Shown here piece after piece: positions 33,021-41,338 of a DNA stretch of 64,000 nucleotides. Source of the stretch: Paenibacillus taichungensis (GTDB lineage: Bacteria > Bacillota > Bacilli > Paenibacillales > Paenibacillaceae); NCBI RefSeq assembly GCF_003287275.1, contig NZ_QEVW01000006.1, positions 558,001 to 622,000 of the forward strand. The letters run 5' to 3'. The translations under genes were made by a program, and so were the position numbers. The notes under the pieces were generated by a model that was given only the letters and a program-made list of their open reading frames with translations, was not told the DNA's origin and did no database searches. The stretch's first letter is position 1. Each line of letters starts with the position of its first letter.

Positions 33021-34646
33021 TTAATTCAACAATTCAACACAGTCATACACCCACCCGGCACTTAACCAATTGCCCAAATCGCTGGAGCCGCTAATCGGTG
33101 TAATTGTCACCGTGTTGGACCCACTAACGAAATAGGACGCCGGAATATTCCAGGAAAAGGTTGTGTTGTTACCCCGATAGGTTCCAATCGTAAAGCTGCG
33201 CGAATTGGGTTGGGAGGAAGCTGCGGGATTCGTTAACGTTTGACCATTAATTGTTACACTGGGTCTCCCATTGTTGTATGCTGCCGTAATACCGATGTTA
33301 AGTACATGCGAAGATGCCGCTTGGGAAGAGTTCAGGCTAAATGTAACGGTTGTCGGCGAGTTTTGTCCACGGAACTGAATCGCCGGGAATTTGTTCGTTG
33401 CACTGCCGGTCGCATAACTGACAGGACCCCAGCTTGGATTACGGCTATCGGAAGGATGACGAATTGGAATCGTCTGGCCGTTCAGGAACTCCCGCGGCGT
33501 ACCATCCCAATTCCCAATGCGCCAGATGCTGGATGCTTTACTTGGATCGTTATTGATTGTGCGCGTATTCAGCGTTGTGGTTGATCCTCCCGTCACGTTC
33601 ACACTTTCGGTATAAACAGCCAGTTCCCCCTTATACACGGTCATGGTGTATGTACCTGGAATCATGCTGTATTTGGCAGCAGCCCCGCTGGAAGAGGCAT
33701 TCACCCAGTACTGAGCATTGCTGTTGGCAAAACCAACCGTATAGGCATAACTCGTATCCATGCCGGAAAGCCCGTTAAGCACGACATTACCTCGACTGGA
33801 GACCCAGCCTGTCAGGTTCAGACCCGACATCCAGCTAAAATCAGGTACACTTGGTGTGGCACCGGTAGTGAAAACCAATGCGTACGGTCCATGCAGGCCC
33901 ATACGCCAATTTTCAGTCTGAGCATGCCCCGAGTTCATGTAATTGTAAACTTCCGTATCTCCGCCGCTTTGAAATTGGATATCACGGAAGAAGGGTCCTC
34001 CCGAGCTTTTCTCACGGTCGCCATAAGCCATAAACACACCCACACCGCTGCCTGTAACACCTCGAATGGTCAGATCCTTGGCCAGATCGTTACCGTAATA
34101 CTTTGAGGTGGTCTGTCCATTGGCGTAACCAAAGACATCCTGGCTCTCAATTGCTCCGGTATTATTCCGATTGTTTGAATTGGCCGGAACCCCCGTCAAT
34201 ACACTGCCGTTGCCCCGGAAAATATAGCGCAATTCCCCCACAGAAGGTTCTGCTGTAACATATGTCGCCATATAAATGATGTTCTCACCACCACGAGATG
34301 CATAATAGTGGGTGAGTGTGCTGGTTGAAACGGTGATCAATACGGTCGATCCCGAAGGAGACGTGTTCCATGTTACATTGGCAGACCCTAAACCAGAACC
34401 GATATGGGACGCCTTGCTGGAGCCGCTTAACTCCGTTCCGTTCATTTTGGCAGATATAATATCGCCATTGGTTTTATTCACTGTATATACCAACCCTGCC
34501 CCCGTGTTCACTTCAATCCTGGACCCGTTATCCGCAACATTAATAGTCGCTGCGTGTCCGGTGGATGTTGGATATAATACAGCTGCTGCCATCATCACCA
34601 GTAATAGAACTGAACTGAATCCCTTCTTCGCTAAACGTCTGCTCAC
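33021..34646 (-). CDS. Secreted PL4 rhamnogalacturonan lyase
   Basis: 541 aa. Signal peptide ends near GHAA. Residues about 35-290 form the beta-super-sandwich of PL4 (ATYVTAEPSVGELRYIFR; KYYGNDLAKDLTIRGV with candidate catalytic Lys; YMNSGHAQTENWRMGLHGPYALVF with candidate His). FnIII-like domain about 295-365 (WVSSRGNVVLNG...MTVYKGELAVY), then a C-terminal CBM-like lyase domain (WRIGNWDGTPREFLNG...IPIRHPSD...NWLSAGWVYDCVEL). It would cleave the rhamnogalacturonan I backbone of pectin by beta-elimination. A cre-like box is located about 90 bp upstream. Confidence 0.87.
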   Translation of the reverse strand: MSRRLAKKGFSSVLLLVMMAAAVLYPTSTGHAATINVADNGSRIEVNTGAGLVYTVNKTNGDIISAKMNGTELSGSSKASHIGSGLGSANVTWNTSPSGSTVLITVSTSTLTHYYASRGGENIIYMATYVTAEPSVGELRYIFRGNGSVLTGVPANSNNRNNTGAIESQDVFGYANGQTTSKYYGNDLAKDLTIRGVTGSGVGVFMAYGDREKSSGGPFFRDIQFQSGGDTEVYNYMNSGHAQTENWRMGLHGPYALVFTTGATPSVPDFSWMSGLNLTGWVSSRGNVVLNGLSGMDTSYAYTVGFANSNAQYWVNASSSGAAAKYSMIPGTYTMTVYKGELAVYTESVNVTGGSTTTLNTRTINNDPSKASSIWRIGNWDGTPREFLNGQTIPIRHPSDSRNPSWGPVSYATGSATNKFPAIQFRGQNSPTTVTFSLNSSQAASSHVLNIGITAAYNNGRPSVTINGQTLTNPAASSQPNSRSFTIGTYRGNNTTFSWNIPASYFVSGSNTVTITPISGSSDLGNWLSAGWVYDCVELLN

Positions 34647-34736
34647 GAGCTAATCCCTCCCTGAAATAGTTTTTTACGTTCTCGTAATGGACCAAAATCA
34701 GATTTAAATATCGGATATGCGATAGCCGAACTATAA

Positions 34737-34750
34737 TTAAAGCGCTTACA
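34737..34750 (-). promoter_or_regulatory. cre site upstream of PL4 lyase gene
   Basis: On the minus strand TGTAAGCGCTTTAA matches the CcpA consensus TGWAANCGNTNWCA at 13 of 14 positions, about 90 bp before the start codon. It predicts carbon catabolite repression of the lyase. Confidence 0.65.
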
Positions 34751-34824
34751 TTACAGTGTATGACAAACGAGTCTCTGTCCCATCTCGGTACTCCTGCTGT
34801 GTGTTGCATGTCCATGCGGGTCAA

Positions 34825-35218
34825 TTTTCTTCCCTATCGTCCTCTTATATCACCACCTCCCATATAGAAATATTCTGCACCCAACTTACTGGTAATACCA
34901 ATAAAATAATACCATTATATTACATAACGTGGCAATGAAAATAGCGACCGTTCTCCGTAACCCTACCGGAGATCAATCGCCTCAACTTCCCTTATCAAAA
35001 TATCTGTACTCCATCACGGAGTACGGTCAACGAATGACTCCTTTATTACAGGCCATGAATGAATGATTGGGGCGAGGATCACATGGATCATTTGAAGGAG
35101 CTTTATGGGGAAGATCCGGCGGCAGAGCTGCCCGAACGCAGCTAAACAAAACACACGGTGATCTGGCTCTCAACATTCTGCGCTTCTTCTACCTTACGGA
35201 ATGAGAGGATCTCAACTG
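34825..35218. other. Gene-free stretch with probable coding debris
   Basis: No intact gene. Around 35040-35210 two overlapping plus-strand frames read like protein: MDHLKELYGEDPAAELPERS then, one frame away, LNKTHGDLALNILRFFYLTE, each ending in a stop. This suggests a decayed gene with frameshifts. I do not recognise the family. Confidence 0.3.
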
Positions 35219-35253
35219 AAAGAGCTGCACCCCTTGTAACGGATGCAGCTCTT
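35219..35253 (-). terminator. Hairpin after TPR-SMI1 gene
   Basis: AAGAGCTGCA / TGCAGCTCTT perfect 10-bp stem. The T-run on the minus strand is short, so efficiency is uncertain. Confidence 0.5.
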
Positions 35254-35287
35254 CAATATTTTGTATAACAGGAAGCTTTAACTTTCT

Positions 35288-36253
35288 CTACAGTGAACCC
35301 TCAAGGTTTGCAGGTTGATTTCCCTCATTCACCAGGCCTTGAATAAAGGTCTCAACATTGGGCGCAAGCCAAGTGATCTTGTAGCCTTCTGCTTTATTCA
35401 CATGAACAACCTCGGGCTCACCGGCATTACCGGATTCACGATAATCCAGCATCACGACCTCTGAATCGGAAGGACACTCACATAGAATGACACCAATCTC
35501 GGGGTAACCCCCTTGTTCGATGATCACTCGACTGCCCGCTTCTCCACACAATGAATGTGCCTTCTCCCGTCCAACACCCAGGATATTGGAAATTTCAACT
35601 TGAGTCTTCCCACCATCCTCCGCCTGACTAACCGGAAAATAACGGTAGTGGGGAACACCACCATTATGTAGTTTCATCATGTTCAAATATAATGTCGGCA
35701 ACTTGAACACCAATTGATCCTCCACTGCTTCAATTTGCTCTTCCGTAGTTGGGGACAACACATATTGATCGACGTTTGCTGGACTGTCATTCCAGAAGCT
35801 CGTCGATTCGGGGTGGATCCCAGGTGCTGCTTCGATGGTGATTTCAGTCGCCGAGTGGACTGTATCCACGGGCTCCTCTACCGCTTCTTCTGTGAGCTCG
35901 TCTGCTGTTTTATTCCGAATCCATTCCAGGAACTCCTGTGTATCCTCATCTCCTGGATCTAACCGATCCGCTGCTTCGAAAGCTACACGCGCGTTCTCAT
36001 ATTCCTCCAAATAATAATACGCCAGACCAATGCGGTAATGCCAAAGCGGGTCATTTTGTCCCTCTTCTTCAACCGACAGGAATTGCTCCACTGCCTCCTG
36101 GTAACGCTCCATATTATTCAACGCTCTACCCAGGTGGTTAACCAGAGTGTAATCCCGCTCTTCCTCCGGAACCTCTGTAATCGCATCTATAATCTCTTCA
36201 TATTCATCTTCTTCATGCCAAGCTTCTAGCCGTTCCAAGAGTTCATCATTCAT
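35288..36253 (-). CDS. TPR protein with SMI1/KNR4-type domain
   Basis: 321 aa. Residues 1-115 contain about three TPR units (TLVNHLGRALNNMERYQEAVEQFLSV; WHYRIGLAYYYLEEYENARVAFEAADRLDP). An acidic linker (about 118-165) leads to a SMI1/KNR4/SUKH domain (about 175-315: TTEEQIEAVEDQLVFKLPTLYLNMMKLHNGGVPHYRYFP ... VILCECPSDSEVVMLDYR). SUKH domains often serve as toxin immunity proteins, but no toxin gene is adjacent. RBS GGGAGGCAAGATCA lies upstream. Confidence 0.82.
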   Translation of the reverse strand: MNDELLERLEAWHEEDEYEEIIDAITEVPEEERDYTLVNHLGRALNNMERYQEAVEQFLSVEEEGQNDPLWHYRIGLAYYYLEEYENARVAFEAADRLDPGDEDTQEFLEWIRNKTADELTEEAVEEPVDTVHSATEITIEAAPGIHPESTSFWNDSPANVDQYVLSPTTEEQIEAVEDQLVFKLPTLYLNMMKLHNGGVPHYRYFPVSQAEDGGKTQVEISNILGVGREKAHSLCGEAGSRVIIEQGGYPEIGVILCECPSDSEVVMLDYRESGNAGEPEVVHVNKAEGYKITWLAPNVETFIQGLVNEGNQPANLEGSL

Positions 36254-36385
36254 TGATCTTGCCTCCCTCTCTTATTCGTTGTAGAAATTATATCATTTTG
36301 TGTGTCTTGATTTAAGTCAATGCCCCTCAGGCCCCTCCTGATTAAAATAAACATCAACCCTATTGCACAGGAGGCTATCTTACTC

Positions 36386-37102
36386 ATGTCTACATCCATA
36401 CAAGAACATTGTTACGAGCGAAAAGCTGCTGTAACTACAGGAATTACGCTCATCATTATGGCCCTGGTTGCATTTTTTTCCTATACCTATATCCATGGAA
36501 AACTTGTTGTACCCGGCGATGCCAGCACTACGTTCAACCAAATAACAGCATCATATGGCCTGTTCAAGGCCGAGATTTTGGGATGGGTCATCATCCTGAT
36601 TAGCGATGTTGTCGTTTCGTGGGGGCTGTATGTTTTCCTCAAGCCTATTCATCAAAACCTGTCCCTGCTCGGAGCTTGCCTCCGTCTCACCTATTCATCT
36701 CTATTGGGCATCGCCATTCTGAACCTGCTCATCGTCATGCTGCTCACGGGAAATTCTGATCAAGCCTTGCTTCCAATAGAGCAGACGCAAGCACTGATGT
36801 TGCTCTGTCTGGAAGCATTTGAACCGATTTGGTCGGTGGGCCTTATCGTTTTTGGTGCACACCTGTTGATCGTGGGCTATGTTACTTTAAAATCAAACCG
36901 CATTCCCAAAACGATCAATATTTTGGTACTGCTCGCTGCTGTAGGCTATATTGCCATTCACCTATGCAAAACGTTTCTTCCCCAATATGATGCCCTGATT
37001 ACAGTGCTTCAAATGGTATTTGCTATACCCATGGTTGCAGGAGAACTGGGCTTGGGCATCTGGATGCTGATTAAAGGAGGAACGCAATCCCAAAGAGCGT
37101 GA
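36386..37102 (+). CDS. DUF4386 membrane protein
   Basis: 238 aa from ATG 36386 (ACAGGAGGCTATC upstream). Six membrane segments: ALVAFFSYTYI, GWVIILISDVVVSWGLYVFL, LTYSSLLGIAILNLLIVMLL, SVGLIVFGAHLLIVGYV, INILVLLAAVGYIAIHL, AIPMVAGELGLGIWMLI. The F-G-x-H motif and overall pattern match DUF4386. Function unknown. Convergent with the broken Crp/Fnr gene; DUF4386 and Crp genes are often linked, so this regulator may have controlled it. Confidence 0.85.
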   Translation: MSTSIQEHCYERKAAVTTGITLIIMALVAFFSYTYIHGKLVVPGDASTTFNQITASYGLFKAEILGWVIILISDVVVSWGLYVFLKPIHQNLSLLGACLRLTYSSLLGIAILNLLIVMLLTGNSDQALLPIEQTQALMLLCLEAFEPIWSVGLIVFGAHLLIVGYVTLKSNRIPKTINILVLLAAVGYIAIHLCKTFLPQYDALITVLQMVFAIPMVAGELGLGIWMLIKGGTQSQRA

Positions 37103-37129
37103 TGCGCTGTTTATCTACGGAACGCATTT

Positions 37130-37725
37130 TCATCTATCATCACGGCTATGAACCCGCTTCTTAATTCTGCTTAATGACTCTGGGGTGATTCCCAGATAAC
37201 TGGCTAATTGATGTTGGGGTACACGATCGACAAGATGGGGTCGTTTTCGCAATAACGCTTGATATCGCTCTTCCGGTGAAGACGCAATAAATGATGTCCA
37301 TTCATCCTGAACCTGGCCCAGATTTTCCTCTACCATCTTGCGTATCATCGTTTCCAGTGGGGGATATTGCAGAATAATGTCGTTCTCAGCTTGAAAATTA
37401 CCAACCACCAATGCACAGTCCTCCAGGCAGGTTAAGGTGTAGGCCGATAGGCCGATGGTTGATTGTGCTGATGACGATTGAAAATGGACACCGCTTGTTC
37501 CTCAGTATAGAAATTGGAGGTCACTTCTTTGCCCGCTTTATCTATCGCGTACTGCCGTACACATCCCTTAAGCACAAAATAACATTTGGTGGGAACCTCC
37601 CCTTGTCTAAGGAGCACGGTTCCTTTTTTATAATCCTTCACGAGGATATCTTCAACAATAGCCTGCTGTTCCTGCTCGTTAAGAGATGTGAATTGACTCA
37701 TATATTTGAACAGTATGCTTTTCAT
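37130..37725 (-). pseudogene. Crp/Fnr-family regulator broken by an 8-bp tandem duplication
   Basis: Two minus-strand frames carry one regulator. Residues from ATG 37725 (AAAGGGGTAAAA upstream) encode the cyclic-nucleotide-like domain (YKKGTVLLRQGEVPTKCYFVLKGCVRQYAIDKAGKEVTSNFYTEEQAV) and stop at 37432. The remainder (VVGNFQAENDIILQ ... QHQLASYLGITPESLSRIKKR, the HTH) is in another frame to 37130. The junction holds TAGGCCGA twice in tandem (37440-37455). Deleting one copy joins the frames into SAYTLTCLEDCALVVGN and gives a normal 195-aa protein. The protein lacks the cAMP-binding Arg signature, as is usual for this subgroup. It may be a true knock-out or a reversible on/off mutation. Confidence 0.85.
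37440..37455. repeat. 8-bp tandem duplication in Crp/Fnr gene
   Basis: TAGGCCGA TAGGCCGA, directly adjacent copies, shifts the reading frame of the regulator by 8 nt (equivalent to -1). Confidence 0.95.
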
Positions 37726-37867
37726 TTTTACCCCTTTCATCAGGCACGGTTCAACGCGATTTGACGCAGTCTCTTTTTCATCCAGGCTAACCTTGCAACG
37801 ACGAACTTCATTTACTTTCAAAATATCTCTTTTTGCACACCTTGGCAAGATTGCTCCACACAGCTAA

Positions 37868-37902
37868 AAAAGAAATAAGAGCGTTACCCGAAAGGTAAGC
37901 GC
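37868..37902 (-). terminator. Terminator of SDR gene 37976-38740
   Basis: Minus-strand GCGCTTACC / GGTAACGC stem with TTTCG loop, followed by TCTTATTTCTTTTTT. Confidence 0.75.
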
Positions 37903-37975
37903 CCCAATATTCTTCCAATAACGTTCATCTTGCAAGTATGCTTATTTAATCCTTTTAAGATGGCTTATCCACCAG

Positions 37976-38740
37976 TTACAGATGCGATCCGCCGCTTGCA
38001 TCGAGCAATTGTCCCGTTACCCAGCGACTGTCCGGCGAGGCCAGAAATGCAGCAATATCTGCAATATCCTCTGGCTCACCCCATCGGCCAAAGGCGGAAA
38101 GGCCAGCCGCATATTTTTGTCCCTCGGTATCCTGTAACGTTCCAGCATTCATCTCGGTATTAATAATTCCCGGCTGGATGGCGTTCACCGTAATATTTCG
38201 ACTCCCTAGTTGCTTGGCCAGAAGCAGCGTAAACGTATCAATCGCTCCTTTGGACATGCTGTATGTAAACACTCCCGGAGAAGCAACCCTGGTCACAAAG
38301 GACGATATGTTAATGATACGACCCCCATCATTAATTCGCGACAGAGCCTGCTGCGTCACAAAAAGTGGTGCTTTTACATTAAGATTCATGACCTCTTCGT
38401 AGGATGCTTCTGTCGTCTCTTCAATCCCAACGATCTGCCCGATCCCCGCATTATTCACCAGAATATCGAATCCACTGGCCCCTGTCTGATTATGGATAGT
38501 CTCATCCAACTCAGCAAATAAATGATGAATACCGTCCATCGTTCTTAGGTCAGCACCAATCATGCAGGCGTTGCCCCCATCTTGCTCAATCTGGCGAACA
38601 ACTGCTGCCGCATCATCCTGTCTGTTTCCATAGTGGACTGCTACATATGCGCCCTCCTGGGCCAAACGGAGCGCGATACTTCTACCAATCCCCCGGCTTG
38701 CCCCAGTAACTAAAGCCATTTTACCTTTTAAGCTGTTCAT
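37976..38740 (-). CDS. SDR family oxidoreductase (FabG-like)
   Basis: 254 aa. TGASRGIGRSIA nucleotide motif, HYGNRQDD after strand 2 (Arg/Asn suggests NADPH), NNAGIG, catalytic Ser in NISSFVT, Tyr/Lys in TYSMSKGA, and GIINTEMN. It is the third of four SDR genes in 10 kb and the least similar to the others. Upstream, head-to-head with the SDR at 38960; the shared 219-bp region is AT-rich. Confidence 0.87.
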   Translation of the reverse strand: MNSLKGKMALVTGASRGIGRSIALRLAQEGAYVAVHYGNRQDDAAAVVRQIEQDGGNACMIGADLRTMDGIHHLFAELDETIHNQTGASGFDILVNNAGIGQIVGIEETTEASYEEVMNLNVKAPLFVTQQALSRINDGGRIINISSFVTRVASPGVFTYSMSKGAIDTFTLLLAKQLGSRNITVNAIQPGIINTEMNAGTLQDTEGQKYAAGLSAFGRWGEPEDIADIAAFLASPDSRWVTGQLLDASGGSHL

Positions 38741-38889
38741 GTGCTCATCTCCTCTTTCCTAATTTCAAGAATAGTTATATCACGGAGTCATTTTTGAAAT
38801 GTTGCTCTTTAATTTTCCGCCCGAAGAGAGCAACATTTCAAAGTGTTATTTCTACAATCAGCGCTTCAAGTGAAATGACTTTTTATGGA

Positions 38890-38937
38890 CACAAAATTAT
38901 ATATTATATATAATTTATAATATATTTATAAAACACT
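38890..38937. promoter_or_regulatory. AT-rich palindromic promoter region of SDR 38960
   Basis: About 45 bp almost entirely of A/T with overlapping TATATAA/TTATATA palindromes immediately upstream of the RBS GGAGGCG. It is a likely regulator-binding region, possibly for the nearby GntR protein; the exact promoter cannot be fixed. Confidence 0.35.
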
Positions 38938-38959
38938 ATATCTTTTTGGAGGCGTTATC

Positions 38960-39724
38960 ATGGGCAGATTATCAGGCAAAGTAGCAGTAATTACAGGTGC
39001 AGGCAGCGGCATGGGGGCTGAACAGGCTCGTTTATTCGCCAAAGAAGGCGCAAAGGTTGTCGGTGCTGATATGAACATTGAGGGTCTTCAATCCGTAATG
39101 GACGAAATCAAAGCCGCTGGCGGAGAAGCTATCGCGGTTAAGCTAAATATCTCCTCCCCTGAAGAATGGGAGAACACAATCCAAACGGCTGTAGACACAT
39201 ACGGCAAAGTCAATGTTCTGGTCAATACAGCAGGCGTTGCTGGTCCATTTGTCGCCAAGGCCGCTGAGCATGATGTAGATGAATGGGATAAATTGATTGG
39301 GATTAACCTGAAAGGGGCCTTCCTGGGCAGCAAATATGCCATCCCGGAGATGATCAAGACTGGCGGAGGTTCTATCGTCACGATTTCTTCCATTGGAGGT
39401 TTAATTGGTGGACAAGGGGGCACAGGATACGGTGCTGCCAAAGCAGGTTTGATTGGGATGACTCGTAACATCGCAGTTGACTATGGTAAGGATAATGTAC
39501 GTGCAAACGTCATTTGCCCGGGGCAGATCAGAACTCCGATGTCCGCAGTTCTTGAAACGGATGAGGCTAAAGAAGCCAAACAATATTATTTGAACAAAAC
39601 GCCACTCGGACACTTCGGTGACCCGATTGATATTGCTTATACAGCATTGTTCCTTGCATCTGAAGAGTCCAAATTTATTACAGGTACAGAGATTATCGTA
39701 GATGGCGGCGTGATGGCTAACTAA
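38960..39724 (+). CDS. SDR family oxidoreductase
   Basis: 254 aa. TGAGSGMGAEQA motif, GADMNIE acidic end (NAD preference), NTAGVAG (Thr replacing Asn-Ala in NNAG), catalytic Ser in TISSIGG, Tyr/Lys in GYGAAKAG, GQIRTPMS, and C-terminal GTEIIVDGGVMAN. RBS TTTGGAGGCG lies upstream. It is convergent with a GntR/FCD regulator gene, a typical arrangement for control of sugar-acid dehydrogenases. Confidence 0.88.
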   Translation: MGRLSGKVAVITGAGSGMGAEQARLFAKEGAKVVGADMNIEGLQSVMDEIKAAGGEAIAVKLNISSPEEWENTIQTAVDTYGKVNVLVNTAGVAGPFVAKAAEHDVDEWDKLIGINLKGAFLGSKYAIPEMIKTGGGSIVTISSIGGLIGGQGGTGYGAAKAGLIGMTRNIAVDYGKDNVRANVICPGQIRTPMSAVLETDEAKEAKQYYLNKTPLGHFGDPIDIAYTALFLASEESKFITGTEIIVDGGVMAN

Positions 39725-39730
39725 GCTAAA

Positions 39731-39775
39731 TACAAAGAAGAGACAGCTACAACTATTGTAGTCTGTCTCTTTGTA
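39731..39775. terminator. Terminator between SDR and GntR genes
   Basis: Long stem: TACAAAG / CTTTGTA outer, AGAGACAG / CTGTCTCT middle, CTACAA / TTGTAG inner. The GntR stop codon lies in its loop, so the terminator is shared by convergent genes. Confidence 0.8.
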
Positions 39776-40439
39776 TTGTCTCATCCTTGATATTCAAGGA
39801 CTGTCTGGTTAATATTTCGAATGACTCTTTTGCTTTTTCAAAGTCACCGTCCACCAAGGCGTTAACAAGCGCCTCCAAATAACGGCTGCGAATTTCGGTT
39901 CGCTCTACATCGCCCCAATTCATTTGGGAGTAGACATTGGTTATATAGGTGATATCCGAGTAAAATTTGATAAATGCAATATTGCCAGCCACCTGGAAAA
40001 CGTAACCACACAATTGATGCACCTTCACCACATACTCCAAAATATTTTTTTGGTTCAGCTGTTCCTTCGCTTCTTTTAGATACTGCTGGAGCTGATGTCG
40101 GGTCTCCTCGTTCCACTTAGATCTGGAATAATCAATTCCTATTCGGAACAATTCAATTAATGCAGATGTGTAATCTGCCATCTCTTCTTCCGAGATAGCC
40201 TTTACACGGACACCTCTTCTTGGCAGTCGTTCAATGACACCTCTGCTCTCCAGAATATAAAAAGCCTCCCTCACCGGGATATTACTCACATTTAGCTCTT
40301 TGGCGATATTGGATTCAATTAACCGGGTATCCTGTACCAGCTCACCTGTAAATATTTTCTTTAATATATAATTGGCTATTTGATCCGGCAACTGGCTTCT
40401 CTCATTGTCCAATAATGAAGAGAAATGATGATTTTGCAT
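39753..40439 (-). CDS. GntR family regulator (FadR/FCD subfamily)
   Basis: 228 aa. N-terminal winged helix (residues about 15-80: QIANYILKKIFTGELVQDTRLIESNIAKELNVSNIPVREAFYILESRGVIERLPRRGVRV). The C-terminal all-helical FCD-like ligand domain (about 90-220) carries candidate metal-binding His/Asp residues (EYVVKVHQLCGYVFQVAGN; YLEALVNALVDGDFEKAKE). It probably senses an organic or sugar acid and controls the convergent SDR or its upstream neighbour. Starts 36 nt after the gene at 40476. Confidence 0.87.
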   Translation of the reverse strand: MQNHHFSSLLDNERSQLPDQIANYILKKIFTGELVQDTRLIESNIAKELNVSNIPVREAFYILESRGVIERLPRRGVRVKAISEEEMADYTSALIELFRIGIDYSRSKWNEETRHQLQQYLKEAKEQLNQKNILEYVVKVHQLCGYVFQVAGNIAFIKFYSDITYITNVYSQMNWGDVERTEIRSRYLEALVNALVDGDFEKAKESFEILTRQSLNIKDETIQRDRLQ

Positions 40440-40475
40440 ATCGATAATCCCTTCTACTCTGATTCGTTCTCCAAC

Positions 40476-41099
40476 CTACTTTGTCTTCATAACAAGCGAG
40501 TATGTATTGAAAATCCATGATTGCCTCATATCTTCGGCAGCTTCCTTGCTCATCCGAACTGAGGTCTTCTGCTCGTGTAAACCTTCTGGTGCAGGTACGA
40601 AGAACCGCAGCAATTTGGTTATTTTTTTGATTTCATCCGCCACTTCATGAAATAACGTATACGTTAACGGATGATGATCCTGAATATCCTCGTATATATA
40701 ATACTCACCTTTCTCATCCTCCATATGAATTGCAAGTCCTTTGGGAAAAGATAGCAAGATAGACGGTAATTCATCCTCCGCCCATTGTCCAAAATACGGA
40801 AAGCTAATGCCTTCGTTTTTCACAAATAAACCGGACTTTTCCTTATCAAGCATACTCAAGATCGAATATACAAAGTAAGGGCGAACAACCTCCCCTTTCT
40901 CTTTTTCGGTTGCCGTATAGAAATTATAAAATTGACTATATGCCTCATATATCTGATTGTAATCATATCGGGTCTGGGCGAGGTTGGGACTTATGAAAAG
41001 GACCTGTTTCTGCTCAAAAATTCTCAAAACAGATTTGAATTGTTCGGGCGTTATAAGATATGAAAGTTTATAAAACCCACTGTTTTTCAATCGATTCAT
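40476..41099 (-). CDS. Hypothetical protein upstream of GntR gene
   Basis: 207 aa, soluble, acidic with many aromatic residues (SQFYNFYTATEKEKGEVVRPYFVYSILSMLDKEKSGLFV; GQWAEDELPSILLSFPKGLAIHMEDEKGEYYIYEDIQDHHPLTYTLFHEVADEI). No signal peptide or membrane segment, no recognised domain. RBS GGTGAGATCGG before ATG 41099. The 36-nt gap to GntR suggests one transcript. Confidence 0.7.
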   Translation of the reverse strand: MNRLKNSGFYKLSYLITPEQFKSVLRIFEQKQVLFISPNLAQTRYDYNQIYEAYSQFYNFYTATEKEKGEVVRPYFVYSILSMLDKEKSGLFVKNEGISFPYFGQWAEDELPSILLSFPKGLAIHMEDEKGEYYIYEDIQDHHPLTYTLFHEVADEIKKITKLLRFFVPAPEGLHEQKTSVRMSKEAAEDMRQSWIFNTYSLVMKTK

Positions 41100-41212
41100 C
41101 CGATCTCACCGCCAAGTATAGATTCATAATCGTTGAAGCAATTCAGCCATGTGACACTTCATTCCAGTCATGAATTATTATATCGCACTACAGGGTGTTC
41201 TCCAAAACAATA

Positions 41213-41261
41213 TCAAAATAAGAGCGAAAGGGTTCGCGTTATACGAACCCTCTCGCTCTTT
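41213..41261 (-). terminator. Terminator of SLH-PAP2 gene
   Basis: AGAGCGAAAGGGTTCG / CGAACCCTCTCGCTCT stem with a single mismatch, loop CGTTATA. The minus-strand side continues TTATTTTG. Confidence 0.75.
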
Positions 41262-41338
41262 AAAAAAATTGAGTTATGCATTTTTCGCCAGAATTATACT
41301 TTAGGATCTGGCGAGTGGCGAGTAGCTTATACATGCTT

